From: RUG13091 sp045113315
GTDB taxonomy: Bacteria > Bacillota_I > Bacilli_A > RFN20 > CAG-826
DNA length: 64,000 nt
Assembly: GCA_045113315.1 (NCBI GenBank)
Contig: JBGUIX010000001.1
Location: 113,745 to 177,744, forward strand
Reading direction: 5' to 3'
This document shows positions 51,580 through 60,862 of this stretch, piece after piece (the stretch's first letter is position 1; the number at the start of each line of letters is the position of its first letter). Both the position numbers and the translations under genes were made by a program. The notes under the pieces are model-generated. The model ran no database searches, was not told the origin of the DNA, and saw only the letters and a list, made by a program, of their open reading frames with translations.

Positions 51580-52732
51580 GGTTATAAACCTCCATAATGT
51601 TTGTATAAAATTTATCGATCGAATACATATCGACGGTTTTTAAAGAATTTTCAATGACTTTGTTTTTGCTTTCTTTATCTAAAGCGAAAATACGTTCTAC
51701 TTTTTCAATAAAGGAATTTTCATCTGTGAAGAAGAAACCGTTTTGTCCATCGGTAATCGTATCCGCGAGGTTAGTGTCAAATCTCGCTAAAACAATAGTT
51801 TTACTCGCCATGGCTTCCATGAATGTTAAACCTTGAGTTTCAGTAATTGATGCGGAAGTATAAATATCCGCTAAATGGTAATAAAAAGGTACTTCTGAAG
51901 CCGGTACTTTACCGATAAAGTCCACTTTATCAGCGATCTTTAATTCATGAGTTAAAAGTTCTAATTCATTTTTTTGAGGACCATCGCCCACAACAATCAT
52001 CTTCGTTTTCATCTCCGGATGTTTATTAACAAAAGCAGCGTATCCTTTAATTGAAACATCCATGCTCTTTTCTTGAGCGACACGGCCTAAAAGCAAGAAT
52101 ACTTTTGTATCTTCATCAATTTTATGAGCTTCTTTAAATTCTTTTTGCTTTTGATAATCGATTAATTTCTCGTCAAAAATGGAAAAATCAATTCCGGTAG
52201 GAACAACATTAATATAAATATCACTACCGATACTTCTCATATATTCTTTGGTTTTAATAGATGGGGTAATAAATTCTGTACAGTTACTAGCGATACCTTT
52301 CGCATAGCCTCTCATCATCTTTTTACCGATTCGGTCCATTAAACCACGAACGAAATAATAGGTATAATCTTCATAAGCGGTGTGATAGGTATAAATCATC
52401 GGAACTTTTAACTCCCTGGCCGCAAGTCTTGCGAATTGACCGACGGTAACATCAGTTTGGTTATGTATTAATTCCACACCGAATTCTTTTAAGATTTTAA
52501 TAATCTTTTTGCTATAAAAACCGGTTAAACGATAACCATATAACCATTTAAGTTCCAAACCTGGAATATAAATAATTCCATCTTTAAATTCGAATTTTCC
52601 GTTATCACTACGTGGGGTGACAACAATAACATCGTGTCCGTTTTTCTTTAGAACTTGAACAAGATTAAAACAGGATGTGGAAACACCATTAATAAATGGA
52701 GGGTATGTGTCAGTAAAAATAGCGATTTTCAT
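51557..52732 (-). CDS. GT4-family glycosyltransferase, diacylglycerol glucosyltransferase-like
   Basis: A 391-residue GT-B enzyme. Family features are TDTYPPFINGVSTS (residues 8-21), YHTAYEDYTYY (about 121-131, typical of monoglucosyl-diacylglycerol synthases), PTGID and the EX7E motif ETQGLTFME (about 313-321). Homologues in Acholeplasma and Gram-positives make glucosyl-diacylglycerol, a bilayer lipid and lipoteichoic acid anchor. It shares one base with the upstream flippase-like gene end (TAATG) and overlaps recX, so the four genes flippase-GT4-recX-yhaM are translationally linked. Confidence 0.85.
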   Translation of the reverse strand: MKIAIFTDTYPPFINGVSTSCFNLVQVLKKNGHDVIVVTPRSDNGKFEFKDGIIYIPGLELKWLYGYRLTGFYSKKIIKILKEFGVELIHNQTDVTVGQFARLAARELKVPMIYTYHTAYEDYTYYFVRGLMDRIGKKMMRGYAKGIASNCTEFITPSIKTKEYMRSIGSDIYINVVPTGIDFSIFDEKLIDYQKQKEFKEAHKIDEDTKVFLLLGRVAQEKSMDVSIKGYAAFVNKHPEMKTKMIVVGDGPQKNELELLTHELKIADKVDFIGKVPASEVPFYYHLADIYTSASITETQGLTFMEAMASKTIVLARFDTNLADTITDGQNGFFFTDENSFIEKVERIFALDKESKNKVIENSLKTVDMYSIDKFYTNIMEVYNRALKKFW

Positions 52733-54186
52733 TATAATGAATCATCCTCACTATTGATATCAATCTTGTTATAATCATCTTTGACATTCTTCGGTAATTC
52801 ATCGCTATGTTTTTTCTTCACTTTGTTATTACCTTTGAGTTTATTGATGATCGCTCTACGAGAAAGTGTCTGAGTTTCAATTAAAGCTTCCACTTCTTCT
52901 TTTCTCATCACGTAAGTTTCATTTTGTAATGAAACAAATGTTTGTCTGTTTGGAATATCGCCTCTCTTTTCGACTTCTTCTTTTGGAGAAGCGTGATAGA
53001 AAGCAGTAGTAAGACCAGCGGCCACGATTGGAAGAATAAATGTAATACTTCTCCAAAGTAATAAAGCGGACGCGGTAATTGTGTAAGAAGTAATAATTTC
53101 TCCACTTCTTTCTTTAATAACAGCCGCAGATTCCGCAGAAATATAGTAGAATCCTAATTCCGGATTAGCTTCATTATAGAAAAGCTTGGTGAAGAAATAT
53201 TCAGAAACACCCGCTGATCCTGGTAGAGGAATTAAGCCAGTAATCATCTGGTGATAATTGCCTAAGAAGACGCTCTCCCAGAAATATCCAATGCCTTGGT
53301 GTTCGCTACCTAATGCTAGTCCGCAGAAATATGGAACGGAGAATTTTAAAGTCATATATAATGCGAAACTAACCGCGATCAAAATAAAGAACGGGATGTT
53401 AGACCATAATCTTCTAAATTCAATTTTGAAGTTTTCAACCTGAATTCTTAAATTTTCTCTCATCTTATCCGGCTTCTTAACAAGTTTAATCTTATGTAAT
53501 AAGGCGATAACAGGACCCATAATAAAATTATGGAAACCATGCCAATAGGACATTAATAACACTAATAAGATAACGGAAATATTAAGAATAAAACCTAATA
53601 TTGTTAATAACAAAGGTGGAATTTGAATCTTCACTTGATCAAAGGTCAAAGTCAAAGGAGGGATAGACATAATAAGGTCAAATTTCATAATGAATGAAAG
53701 TAGACCATAAATAATTAAAACAATCTGGAAGACGATGGAATACATCGCTAACGCACTAACGGCAGAAGAGATGTGTAAACCTTGCTTTTTATAAGTATAA
53801 GCCTGCATGATTTGTCCACCACTTGCCCCAGGAGTCACCGCGTTATAGAAAACACCGACCTGGTCACAAGCCATCGCTTGTACAAAGTGATAGTTTCTCG
53901 TATATAATCTTGCGAAACAGAAAAGAATAAAGGAACGAATTAAAATGGTTCCAGACATCACACCAATAATGGCTAATACCCATTTGACATCACTACGGAT
54001 TAAGTTTTGCCAAATAATATCAACCTTACCCCAAGTCGTTAAGATAATTGAAAGCGCAGTAACAATTAAAACGAAGGAAATGTTTAAGATGTATCTTAAT
54101 GCACTTTTTTTCGGCTTTTTCTTTCCAGTTTTTTTATCTTGTTCGTATTGTTCAACTTGTTTTTGAAGTTCTTCAGAATTCGCCAT
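52732..54186 (-). CDS. Flippase-like membrane protein (LPG synthase TM / YbhN family)
   Basis: A 484-residue protein with about eight to nine transmembrane segments and a family-typical LPGSAGVSEYFFTKLF (about residues 322-337), plus a charged C-terminal tail of about 80 residues ending in acidic residues. Relatives translocate or modify lipids or carotenoid/glycolipid precursors. Its pairing with the glucosyltransferase suggests handling of glycolipids. The ATG at 54186 has no Shine-Dalgarno site but lies six bases after an extended -10. An in-frame ATG six codons earlier is less likely, as it falls within the promoter. Confidence 0.82.
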   Translation of the reverse strand: MANSEELQKQVEQYEQDKKTGKKKPKKSALRYILNISFVLIVTALSIILTTWGKVDIIWQNLIRSDVKWVLAIIGVMSGTILIRSFILFCFARLYTRNYHFVQAMACDQVGVFYNAVTPGASGGQIMQAYTYKKQGLHISSAVSALAMYSIVFQIVLIIYGLLSFIMKFDLIMSIPPLTLTFDQVKIQIPPLLLTILGFILNISVILLVLLMSYWHGFHNFIMGPVIALLHKIKLVKKPDKMRENLRIQVENFKIEFRRLWSNIPFFILIAVSFALYMTLKFSVPYFCGLALGSEHQGIGYFWESVFLGNYHQMITGLIPLPGSAGVSEYFFTKLFYNEANPELGFYYISAESAAVIKERSGEIITSYTITASALLLWRSITFILPIVAAGLTTAFYHASPKEEVEKRGDIPNRQTFVSLQNETYVMRKEEVEALIETQTLSRRAIINKLKGNNKVKKKHSDELPKNVKDDYNKIDINSEDDSL

Positions 54187-54192
54187 GTGCGT

Positions 54193-54201
54193 ATTATAGC
54201 A
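54193..54201 (-). promoter_or_regulatory. Extended -10 promoter of the flippase-GT4-recX-yhaM operon
   Basis: Minus strand TGCTATAAT ends six bases before the ATG at 54186, so the mRNA would begin at the start codon. No -35 match is seen at the usual distance, consistent with an extended -10 promoter. Confidence 0.65.
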
Positions 54202-54245
54202 CATAATGAAAAGAATTATTTAGTTTCAATTTAATTTTGAGACTA

Positions 54246-54272
54246 AATAAAAACCTTCCACAAGGGAAGGCT
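54246..54272 (-). terminator. Terminator of the WG-like lipoprotein gene
   Basis: Minus strand: CCTTCC pairs with GGAAGG around a five-base loop, then TTTTTATTT. Confidence 0.83.
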
Positions 54273-54289
54273 ATTAGTTTTATTAGATG

Positions 54290-55948
54290 TTATCTAGAAA
54301 TTGTGATTGTCGCACTTCTAAATGAAGAAAGATTTTCACCGATAGTTTCTAAAACTGAGAAAGAAGTTTTATTAACTGCTTCCGCGCTTGAAACGATGGT
54401 TTGCATGTTCGCGGTTAAGTCAGCTTTGATGTTGACTGGTGAAGAACTAAATAAGGATAAATAATTTGGATAACCTTGTTCAGAAGTCGCGCTACCAGAA
54501 ATTCTAAAGACACCACAATCACCTGAGGCTGATCTTTCGTAATAGATATTATCATAACCAGCAAAGGTTCTAACAATGGAAGATTTACAAGCTAAAGCAT
54601 CAAAAGATACCACACATAATGTGCCATTATAGATCGCTAATAATTGATTGTTGGATAAATAGTCACCAAAGATGCGATCATATTCAAATGGAATAGCAAT
54701 TTTGCCTTCAGAATTTACTGCACCATATTTACCATCAAGACTACCAATAATTAATTCCGCATTATCAGATTTAATAGGTGACATTTCATTGAAGATAGTA
54801 ATTTCATTTAAGTTACCATCATAGATGGTCTTAGAAGCGGTATTGTAATAATTATTACCAAATCTTTGGAAAGAACCTAAATCGATACCGGTGACGTTAT
54901 CATGTAAAGCACCTGCACTATCAAGGATGTAAGTTTCAATGACATTATTTAAAATTTTCTTTTCAGAAATTGTTCTTAAGTTCGCATAAACATAAGAATA
55001 AACACCTTTTTCTGAGGCGAATGGTTTAACATCGTTCTCATTTGAACCAATTAAGTAATTAATCTTTAACGTTTCTTTTTTAGCGGTTAAATAATTAATC
55101 TTATAGGTTTCTAATGAGAACTTGTCGCCTGAAGCGTCAATATAGTCGTAATTAGAATCTGTTTCTTTAAGCTTTGTGCTATTTTGATAAATCAAAAAAT
55201 CACCCACAAAGAACTCCGCGTCACCCTTTGGATCAGAGAAAGAAGAAATCTCTTGATTGTTTTTGTCAAAGACGATGTAACGTGAACTATTCTTAAATAA
55301 TTTATAGCCCTCATGACCATATTTTCTTAAAGAGCTATAAGTTAGACCTTGATATGAACTACCTGGTCCATATTCACCATTGCCATCGGTATAAATTGTG
55401 GTCACTAATTGAGCACTACCATCCTCTTTATAAGCGAAATAATAATGTTGATTATCAAATTTTACATCACAAACATATTGATATAAGGTGTCTGCGGTAT
55501 TTGGATTAGTAATTGTTACTGATGAGAATGGGGTTTTGGATTTTTTAATTAGATAATTTCCTAAACCATCATAAACATCAGTTTCACCATTTTCAGTTAC
55601 TCTTAAATAACCACCGGCAACGTTGCTAGCGAATGTTTGATAATTGTTTTCACTCACTGGTCCGCAAATCAAAGAATGACTAAAAGCACTATAGAAATAG
55701 AGCTCGTTATCAGTATTGGTAATTATCAAAAAACCGTCATTATGTACGACTTTTGCAATGTTTTGGACATTTATTTCATAATTTGAAAGGTTGAAATCAG
55801 AATAGATACTTTTCTTAATTTCTCTCGTATTGGCTTTTAAAACTAAATCGTTAACGATGTCACCTTTTTTATTACCGTTTTTATTGTTTTTACAACCGGT
55901 CAATAGTAAGGTGGCAGTAAACATTAAGGCTAAAATAGATTTTTTCAT
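54290..55948 (-). CDS. Lipoprotein with WG-repeat-like region, function unknown
   Basis: A 552-residue lipoprotein: hydrophobic signal with lipobox LLTGC (Cys near residue 19), Lys/Asn-rich linker, then a beta-rich body with repeated strands of the form I-x-D-x-x-G-N. A phrase close to a WG repeat, LDGKYGAVNSEGKIAIPFEYDRIF, is near residue 405, suggesting a beta-propeller-like fold. No catalytic motif is recognised. A terminator follows, and the GT2 gene lies upstream on the same strand but has its own hairpin, so it is probably transcribed alone. Confidence 0.7.
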   Translation of the reverse strand: MKKSILALMFTATLLLTGCKNNKNGNKKGDIVNDLVLKANTREIKKSIYSDFNLSNYEINVQNIAKVVHNDGFLIITNTDNELYFYSAFSHSLICGPVSENNYQTFASNVAGGYLRVTENGETDVYDGLGNYLIKKSKTPFSSVTITNPNTADTLYQYVCDVKFDNQHYYFAYKEDGSAQLVTTIYTDGNGEYGPGSSYQGLTYSSLRKYGHEGYKLFKNSSRYIVFDKNNQEISSFSDPKGDAEFFVGDFLIYQNSTKLKETDSNYDYIDASGDKFSLETYKINYLTAKKETLKINYLIGSNENDVKPFASEKGVYSYVYANLRTISEKKILNNVIETYILDSAGALHDNVTGIDLGSFQRFGNNYYNTASKTIYDGNLNEITIFNEMSPIKSDNAELIIGSLDGKYGAVNSEGKIAIPFEYDRIFGDYLSNNQLLAIYNGTLCVVSFDALACKSSIVRTFAGYDNIYYERSASGDCGVFRISGSATSEQGYPNYLSLFSSSPVNIKADLTANMQTIVSSAEAVNKTSFSVLETIGENLSSFRSATITISR

Positions 55949-56010
55949 AAGCTATCCCTCCTTGGACTTTTATTCTACACTAGTAGGCTAATAAAAATCA
56001 ATTCAATGCG

Positions 56011-56040
56011 CACGTAAAAGAAAAAGGCCTTATTCAGCCT
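56011..56040 (-). terminator. Weak hairpin at the end of the GT2 gene
   Basis: Minus strand: AGGC pairs with GCCT, followed by TTTTTCTTTT. The loop contains the TAA stop of the GT2 gene. The stem is short, so termination may be inefficient. Confidence 0.45.
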
Positions 56041-57367
56041 CATCCTTCTTCATCTTGTTACGATTAACTTTCTCCCATTTTGGTGGAGAGAAGATTCCAA
56101 TAGTTATCGTTACTACGTATACGATAGAGAATATTGGGAATAATAAAATTCCTGATAATAAATCTCTTCTTCTTTTCGCACCTAATTTCTTATAATCCGA
56201 CAAGACCATCAGTGTCGCTTGTAAAATTCCACAGAAGACGAATAATATCGAAATCATAAAGACAATTAAAGCGGTGGTGTAACCAACCCAGTCCAGATTC
56301 TTAAACCATAAGAAATTCATGCTAAAGGCAGCGTCATTACCCATGAAATGATAGATATAGGCGTAAATATAAAAACCAGGTAGCCACAAACAAAGAATCG
56401 GGCATATTGGAATAAATAAATAAGTTAACCAGTTCTCAATAAATGAGAAATTAAGGTTTTTAAATGTATAGAAGAATAATTTAGGTGTATATCTAATGAG
56501 CATTCTAGTGTTACCCGCACCTAAACGTTTATTTCTCGCTAATGTATCTTTCATCGTTGATGGAAGGTCTTCATAAACAACCGCATCTTCCACATAATGA
56601 CATCTATATTTTTCAAACATTCTTTTGAAATTGAATTCGGTGTCTTCACACATAGTCACTGTGTCATAACCACCGATACGTTTAATAATTTGATAATCAG
56701 TTAATGATCCAGGACCATTCACATGAGCATCTAAATGTAGTCTTTCTCTAACACGAGAAGAACATCTAGAGTCGAATGTATAATATAACCCACATGCTTT
56801 AGTAAAACCGTTCTGCGTCATGTTGAGCGCAGATTCGTATGGACGGGCAATTTTAGCGCCTGCATTATAAGCGTCATTCATGAGTGAGAAGAATTCATCA
56901 TTGATATGATTATCAGCATCTAAACGAATAATAAAGTCATATTCAATGCCTTCTTTAAGTAGTTCCGCAAAACCATATTTTAAAGCGTATCCCACCATGT
57001 GATGTTTTGGATTATCATCGAAGTGTTCATAAACTTTTTTAGCGCCCGCTTTTAAAGCTAGTTCTTTTGTTTTATCGCTGCAGTTATCAGCGATGACATA
57101 AATATCATACATATCCTTTGGATATTTTTGCTTTTCAACAACGCTTTTAACCGTGTCATAAATAACATCTTCTTCATTATGCGCGGGGATAACAACAGCG
57201 ATACGATTGATCTTACTAGTCTTCTTCCATTTCTTCTTTGGAATCCAGAATAAAAGCATGTAAATAAGTTGTAAGCCAAAAGGCACACCAATGACATATA
57301 AAATCACTACGTTAATAGTGTCTAAGACGTGATATAAATTGTCGTACCAGGCAATAAGTAAATTCAT
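56030..57367 (-). CDS. Membrane GT2-family glycosyltransferase
   Basis: A 445-residue processive-type glycosyltransferase. One N-terminal membrane segment, then the GT-A domain with VVIPAHNEEDVIYDTV (about residues 53-68), DADNHIND (DxD, about 145-152), CEDTEF (about 232) and RNKRLGAGN (about 273, in the place of QxxRW), then about four C-terminal transmembrane segments. Relatives make polysaccharides or glycolipids. It is nine bases after the esterase-like gene, suggesting joint modification of a surface glycan. Acceptor unknown. Confidence 0.83.
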   Translation of the reverse strand: MNLLIAWYDNLYHVLDTINVVILYVIGVPFGLQLIYMLLFWIPKKKWKKTSKINRIAVVIPAHNEEDVIYDTVKSVVEKQKYPKDMYDIYVIADNCSDKTKELALKAGAKKVYEHFDDNPKHHMVGYALKYGFAELLKEGIEYDFIIRLDADNHINDEFFSLMNDAYNAGAKIARPYESALNMTQNGFTKACGLYYTFDSRCSSRVRERLHLDAHVNGPGSLTDYQIIKRIGGYDTVTMCEDTEFNFKRMFEKYRCHYVEDAVVYEDLPSTMKDTLARNKRLGAGNTRMLIRYTPKLFFYTFKNLNFSFIENWLTYLFIPICPILCLWLPGFYIYAYIYHFMGNDAAFSMNFLWFKNLDWVGYTTALIVFMISILFVFCGILQATLMVLSDYKKLGAKRRRDLLSGILLFPIFSIVYVVTITIGIFSPPKWEKVNRNKMKKDEAE

Positions 57368-57376
57368 CTGTTAGGT

Positions 57377-58123
57377 TTATTTTATTAAATTTTTCCAAAA
57401 ATTAATACATTCATTTGACCATGGTTCAGCAGAGGTCTTAATTCCTAGACCCACTCCATGACCTACTTTTGGATATTTAAAGTACTTATATTCAATATTG
57501 TTTTTATCTAATTGTTCCACTAATAAATCACTATTAATTGGAGGGACGGATTTATCATTATCCCCTCTCCAAATAAAGACGTTTGGATAGTCCTTATCAA
57601 TATGTTTATAAATATTACCAATCTCCACTAAGTCTTTTTCTTCGTTAGAGAAATTTTTTCTTGTGGTTCTATGAGTAATCTTCTTTTCTAAAGAAATAAC
57701 TGGATAAACTAGAGTTAATAATCTTGGTTTAGGTAGACGATATTTTTTATAACCATACTCACTAGTGCCAAATAATGCACACATATGCCCACCAGCGGAA
57801 AAACCACAAAGTGAATAATTATCTAGTGATAATTTATATATATTCATCACATCTTCTAAAGCATGAGCAATATCTTCCATTGGATGTGGATACTTCGCCA
57901 ATTCTTTAATGCGGTATCTTAAAACAAAGGCGTTAAAACCATTTTTTTGGAAAAACTCCGCAACTGGAACACCTTCAATAAAAGAGGCAACCATACGATA
58001 ACCACCACCTGGGCAAATAATAACCACAGGAGCGTTCTTATCTTTAGATAAAAAAGGAGTGAGTTCATATTGATTTTTATGAGCTACTTCTTTGTTATAT
58101 TTATGCCACTTCAATAAATCCAT
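57377..58123 (-). CDS. Alpha/beta-hydrolase, acetylesterase-like
   Basis: A 248-residue alpha/beta-hydrolase of the BD-FAE/acetylesterase type. The oxyanion region is CPGGGYRMV, the nucleophile elbow is CGFSAGGH (Ser near residue 118), an Asp lies in WRGDNDKSVPP and the His in KVGHGVGLG. Such enzymes often remove acetyl groups from glycans, and it precedes a GT2 gene in the same operon. I chose the ATG at 58123. An upstream TTG (58177) would add 18 residues, and neither has a clear ribosome site. No signal peptide, so probably cytosolic. Confidence 0.8.
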   Translation of the reverse strand: MDLLKWHKYNKEVAHKNQYELTPFLSKDKNAPVVIICPGGGYRMVASFIEGVPVAEFFQKNGFNAFVLRYRIKELAKYPHPMEDIAHALEDVMNIYKLSLDNYSLCGFSAGGHMCALFGTSEYGYKKYRLPKPRLLTLVYPVISLEKKITHRTTRKNFSNEEKDLVEIGNIYKHIDKDYPNVFIWRGDNDKSVPPINSDLLVEQLDKNNIEYKYFKYPKVGHGVGLGIKTSAEPWSNECINFWKNLIK

Positions 58124-58180
58124 AGAATACTTGGATAATTTTATATTATCTTTGATAAAAATAAAAGAAAGTATCAAAAA

Positions 58181-58208
58181 TAAAAAACAATCCCTATCTA
58201 AGAGATTG
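58181..58208 (-). terminator. Terminator of the 120-residue membrane protein gene
   Basis: Minus strand: CAATCTC pairs with GGGATTG (one G-T pair), loop of seven, then TTTTTTATTTTT. Confidence 0.83.
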
Positions 58209-58231
58209 AATTTTATTTGATAAATTCTTAA

Positions 58232-58594
58232 TTATTTGCTTTGTTCTTCGCTTTGTCCGTTAGCAACTAAACCAAAGATACCACCTAATAAATAGAAGAT
58301 ATCACCACATAAAGCACCGAAAACAATCATCACGATGTGTGGTTTGGCTTCTTTGCTACCTTCTTCGATTTCTTTGATGCTTCTTGTTGCAAAAACAATA
58401 CAAAGAATAGTAAGGACTAAGAAGATAGAGCAAGTAACAATATTAGAAATGTTATCACCGATTGGGGTACCATCTTTAGTAGCGTCAACTGCTAAAAGAA
58501 TAATATTTAAAACGATGACAAGGGCATAAATGCCTAATAAAACGTAGGAGAAAACTCTACCGATTTTATACATTGTTTTGGAAGCTTCTTTCAT
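58232..58594 (-). CDS. Small membrane protein with three TM segments, unknown
   Basis: A 120-residue protein with hydrophobic segments at about 11-33, 50-70 and 85-110 and a polar tail ending in SEEQSK. I recognise no family. The start has an AAGGAGG site, and TATAAT lies about 30 bases further upstream. It is divergent from another small membrane protein at 58697. Confidence 0.65.
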   Translation of the reverse strand: MKEASKTMYKIGRVFSYVLLGIYALVIVLNIILLAVDATKDGTPIGDNISNIVTCSIFLVLTILCIVFATRSIKEIEEGSKEAKPHIVMIVFGALCGDIFYLLGGIFGLVANGQSEEQSK

Positions 58595-58696
58595 TTTACA
58601 AAATCCTCCTTCGGTTAAACATTATAATGTTTTTATTAAATAAATAAAGTGAATTTTATTATTACGCGAACTTGTGAAATAATATATTTAGATAAC

Positions 58697-59179
58697 ATGG
58701 AAAAAGAAAAACTACCATATACCGGGATTAAAAAGACCACTATAGTCTTCTTTATTTTTACATGTATTGGTTTAGGCGTTGTCATCGCTACACTAGCTTT
58801 ACCAGTCTTTTTAGCAATAATCGGTTTTATTCTTTTAGTTATTTGGTTAGTTATTTTACTAGTCACCACCGTATTTACTTTAGGCATGGCTTGGACATTT
58901 GAACCATATCGAGCTTATAACAAAGGGTTCATGAATTTGTGGCAAGGAACCTTTAATGCCACAACGACAGTTAGCCAATATGGATCGACCATTGTCCCGA
59001 TTGCTGTTGGCATATCATTATTATTAATGTTTATCACTTGGATCTTTGTGGTCATCGGTACGATGATCGATGAAAAAAGACATAGATTTTATATCGGTCA
59101 TATTATCGCCTTAAGTATTATCTCTACACTAATGATTGGCTTAGGAATTTTATCAATCGTTGTAGTGATGAATAAGTAA
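58697..59179 (+). CDS. Small membrane protein with four TM segments, unknown
   Basis: A 160-residue protein with about four transmembrane segments (about 14-36, 38-60, 95-120 and 130-158). Between segments two and three lies a conserved-looking FEPYRAYNKGFMNLWQGT stretch. No family is recognised. The ATG at 58697 is chosen because the upstream extension (to 58649) is not hydrophobic and has no site. No Shine-Dalgarno, with TATATT eight bases upstream, so a very short leader is possible. Confidence 0.6.
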   Translation: MEKEKLPYTGIKKTTIVFFIFTCIGLGVVIATLALPVFLAIIGFILLVIWLVILLVTTVFTLGMAWTFEPYRAYNKGFMNLWQGTFNATTTVSQYGSTIVPIAVGISLLLMFITWIFVVIGTMIDEKRHRFYIGHIIALSIISTLMIGLGILSIVVVMNK

Positions 59180-59223
59180 TTTTTATTTAAAAAATATAGA
59201 TAAACAATTATCATTATTTTGTT

Positions 59224-60711
59224 ATGAAAAAATCTCCCTTTAATAATGAGAAATATTTAACTATACAAAGAGAAAACATTTTACAAAGAATCTCTAAATT
59301 TGGTGACAAACTTTATCTCGAATTTGGCGGTAAATTATTTGATGATTTTCATGCATCACGTGTCTTACCAGGATTTCAACCTGATAGTAAGCTTCAAATG
59401 TTGCTCGGTATCAAAGATAAAGCGGAGATATTAATGGTTGTTAACGCGAATGATATTAACTCTAATAAAATTAGAGGCGATATCGGCATCACCTATCAAG
59501 AAGAAGTGTTAAGACTTATCGATACATATCGAGAAGTAGGCTTATTTGTTTCTAGTGTTGTTATTTCTTTCTATCAAGAATTACCAAATGTTTTAGAATT
59601 TGAAAAACAATTATCTAATAATGGGATTGCCGTTTATAAATCATTCCAGATTAATGGTTACCCACAAAATATTCCTTTAATCGTCAGCGATGAAGGTTTA
59701 GGTAAAAACGAATATGTCAAAACCACACGTCCATTAGTGGTTGTTACCGCCCCTGGTCCAGGAAGCGGAAAGATGGCGGCGTGTCTATCTCAAATCTATT
59801 TAGATAATAAAAATGGTATACACGCTGGATATGCGAAATATGAAACATTCCCAGTCTGGAATTTATCACTTAATCATCCAGTTAATTTAGCTTATGAAGC
59901 TGCCACTGTTGATTTAAATGATATCAACATGATTGACCCTTATCATCTCGAAAAATACGGCAAAACTGCGGTAAATTACAATCGCGATGTCGAAGTTTTC
60001 CCGCTTTTAAAAGCTATTTTTGAAAAGATTTATGACTATACTCCTTACTATTCACCAACCGATATGGGTGTCAATATGGTGGGCTTAGCCATTGAAGATG
60101 AAGAAAAAGTTAAAGAAGCTTCTAGAAAAGAAATTATTAGAAGATATTACGAAACTAAATTAAAGATCTTCTTAGGCAAATTAGATAACGACTCTTTAGA
60201 AAAAATAGAAATGCTAATGAATAAAGCAGGAGTCCAAAAAGAAGAGAGAAAATGCGTTGAAAAAGCTATCGAAATTCAAAAGAAAGAAAACGAGCCATCT
60301 TTAGCTATCGAATTAAATAATGGGAAGATTATTACAGGCCATCGTTCCCAATTATTAGGAGCATCCGCCGCCTTATTATTAAATGCTTTAAAACATTTAG
60401 CAAAGATTGATAAAAGCATCTTCTTATTATCCCCAAATGTTATCGAGCCTATCCAACAATTAAAGATTAAACATTTACATAAAGCATATGCGCGTTTAAG
60501 AGCCGAAGAAATTTTAATCGCTTTATCAATTCAAGCCGTGACTAATCCATTAGCGGACCTCGCGCTTAAGCAATTACCAAAACTAAAAGGTTGTGAAGTT
60601 CATAGCACCACTATACTTTCTGAAGTTGATCGTAACACCTTAAAATCGTTAGGCTTAAACGTCACTGAAGAAGCGATTAATTATCAAAAGAAATTATATT
60701 TTAAAGGATGA
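59224..60711 (+). CDS. DUF1846-family protein
   Basis: A 495-residue cytosolic protein of the DUF1846 (UPF0371) family, widespread in Firmicutes and of unclear function. Recognisable parts are YLEFGGKLFDDFHASRVLPG (about residues 31-50), the nucleotide-loop-like TAPGPGSGKMA (about 178-188), NHPVNLAYEAAT and SPTDMGVNM. The family length matches. The ATG has no Shine-Dalgarno site and follows an AT-rich stretch with TATCAT nine bases upstream. It is monocistronic. The downstream 94 bases to the leader peptide show no clear promoter. Confidence 0.85.
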   Translation: MKKSPFNNEKYLTIQRENILQRISKFGDKLYLEFGGKLFDDFHASRVLPGFQPDSKLQMLLGIKDKAEILMVVNANDINSNKIRGDIGITYQEEVLRLIDTYREVGLFVSSVVISFYQELPNVLEFEKQLSNNGIAVYKSFQINGYPQNIPLIVSDEGLGKNEYVKTTRPLVVVTAPGPGSGKMAACLSQIYLDNKNGIHAGYAKYETFPVWNLSLNHPVNLAYEAATVDLNDINMIDPYHLEKYGKTAVNYNRDVEVFPLLKAIFEKIYDYTPYYSPTDMGVNMVGLAIEDEEKVKEASRKEIIRRYYETKLKIFLGKLDNDSLEKIEMLMNKAGVQKEERKCVEKAIEIQKKENEPSLAIELNNGKIITGHRSQLLGASAALLLNALKHLAKIDKSIFLLSPNVIEPIQQLKIKHLHKAYARLRAEEILIALSIQAVTNPLADLALKQLPKLKGCEVHSTTILSEVDRNTLKSLGLNVTEEAINYQKKLYFKG

Positions 60712-60805
60712 TTTTATTGTCTAACTCGGTATTTTGACTTAATTTTTACTTAATTGTTGCCTATTTTGTCTCTTAGTGATAGATTAATTTTTAACAAAAG
60801 TGATT

Positions 60806-60862
60806 ATGAAAAAAGCATTCTATTACTTTTATAGCTATTACTTTCCAAGGGATAATCAATAA
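60806..60862 (+). CDS. Tyr/Phe-rich leader peptide of the ABC transporter operon
   Basis: An 18-codon frame, MKKAFYYFYSYYFPRDNQ, TAA at 60860-60862. Residues 5-13 contain five Tyr and three Phe with one Ser. This composition is that of attenuation leader peptides (compare the Phe-rich pheA leader of enteric bacteria). A modest AAAGTGA precedes the ATG. Its last codons and stop lie in the first of five RNA segments that can refold up to the terminator. The peptide itself probably has no function beyond sensing charged tRNA-Tyr/Phe. Confidence 0.8.
   Translation: MKKAFYYFYSYYFPRDNQ

Noticed and set aside
54237..54464. A 75-codon plus-strand frame
   Set aside because: It is antisense to the 3' end of the lipoprotein gene and its terminator and lacks a ribosome site.
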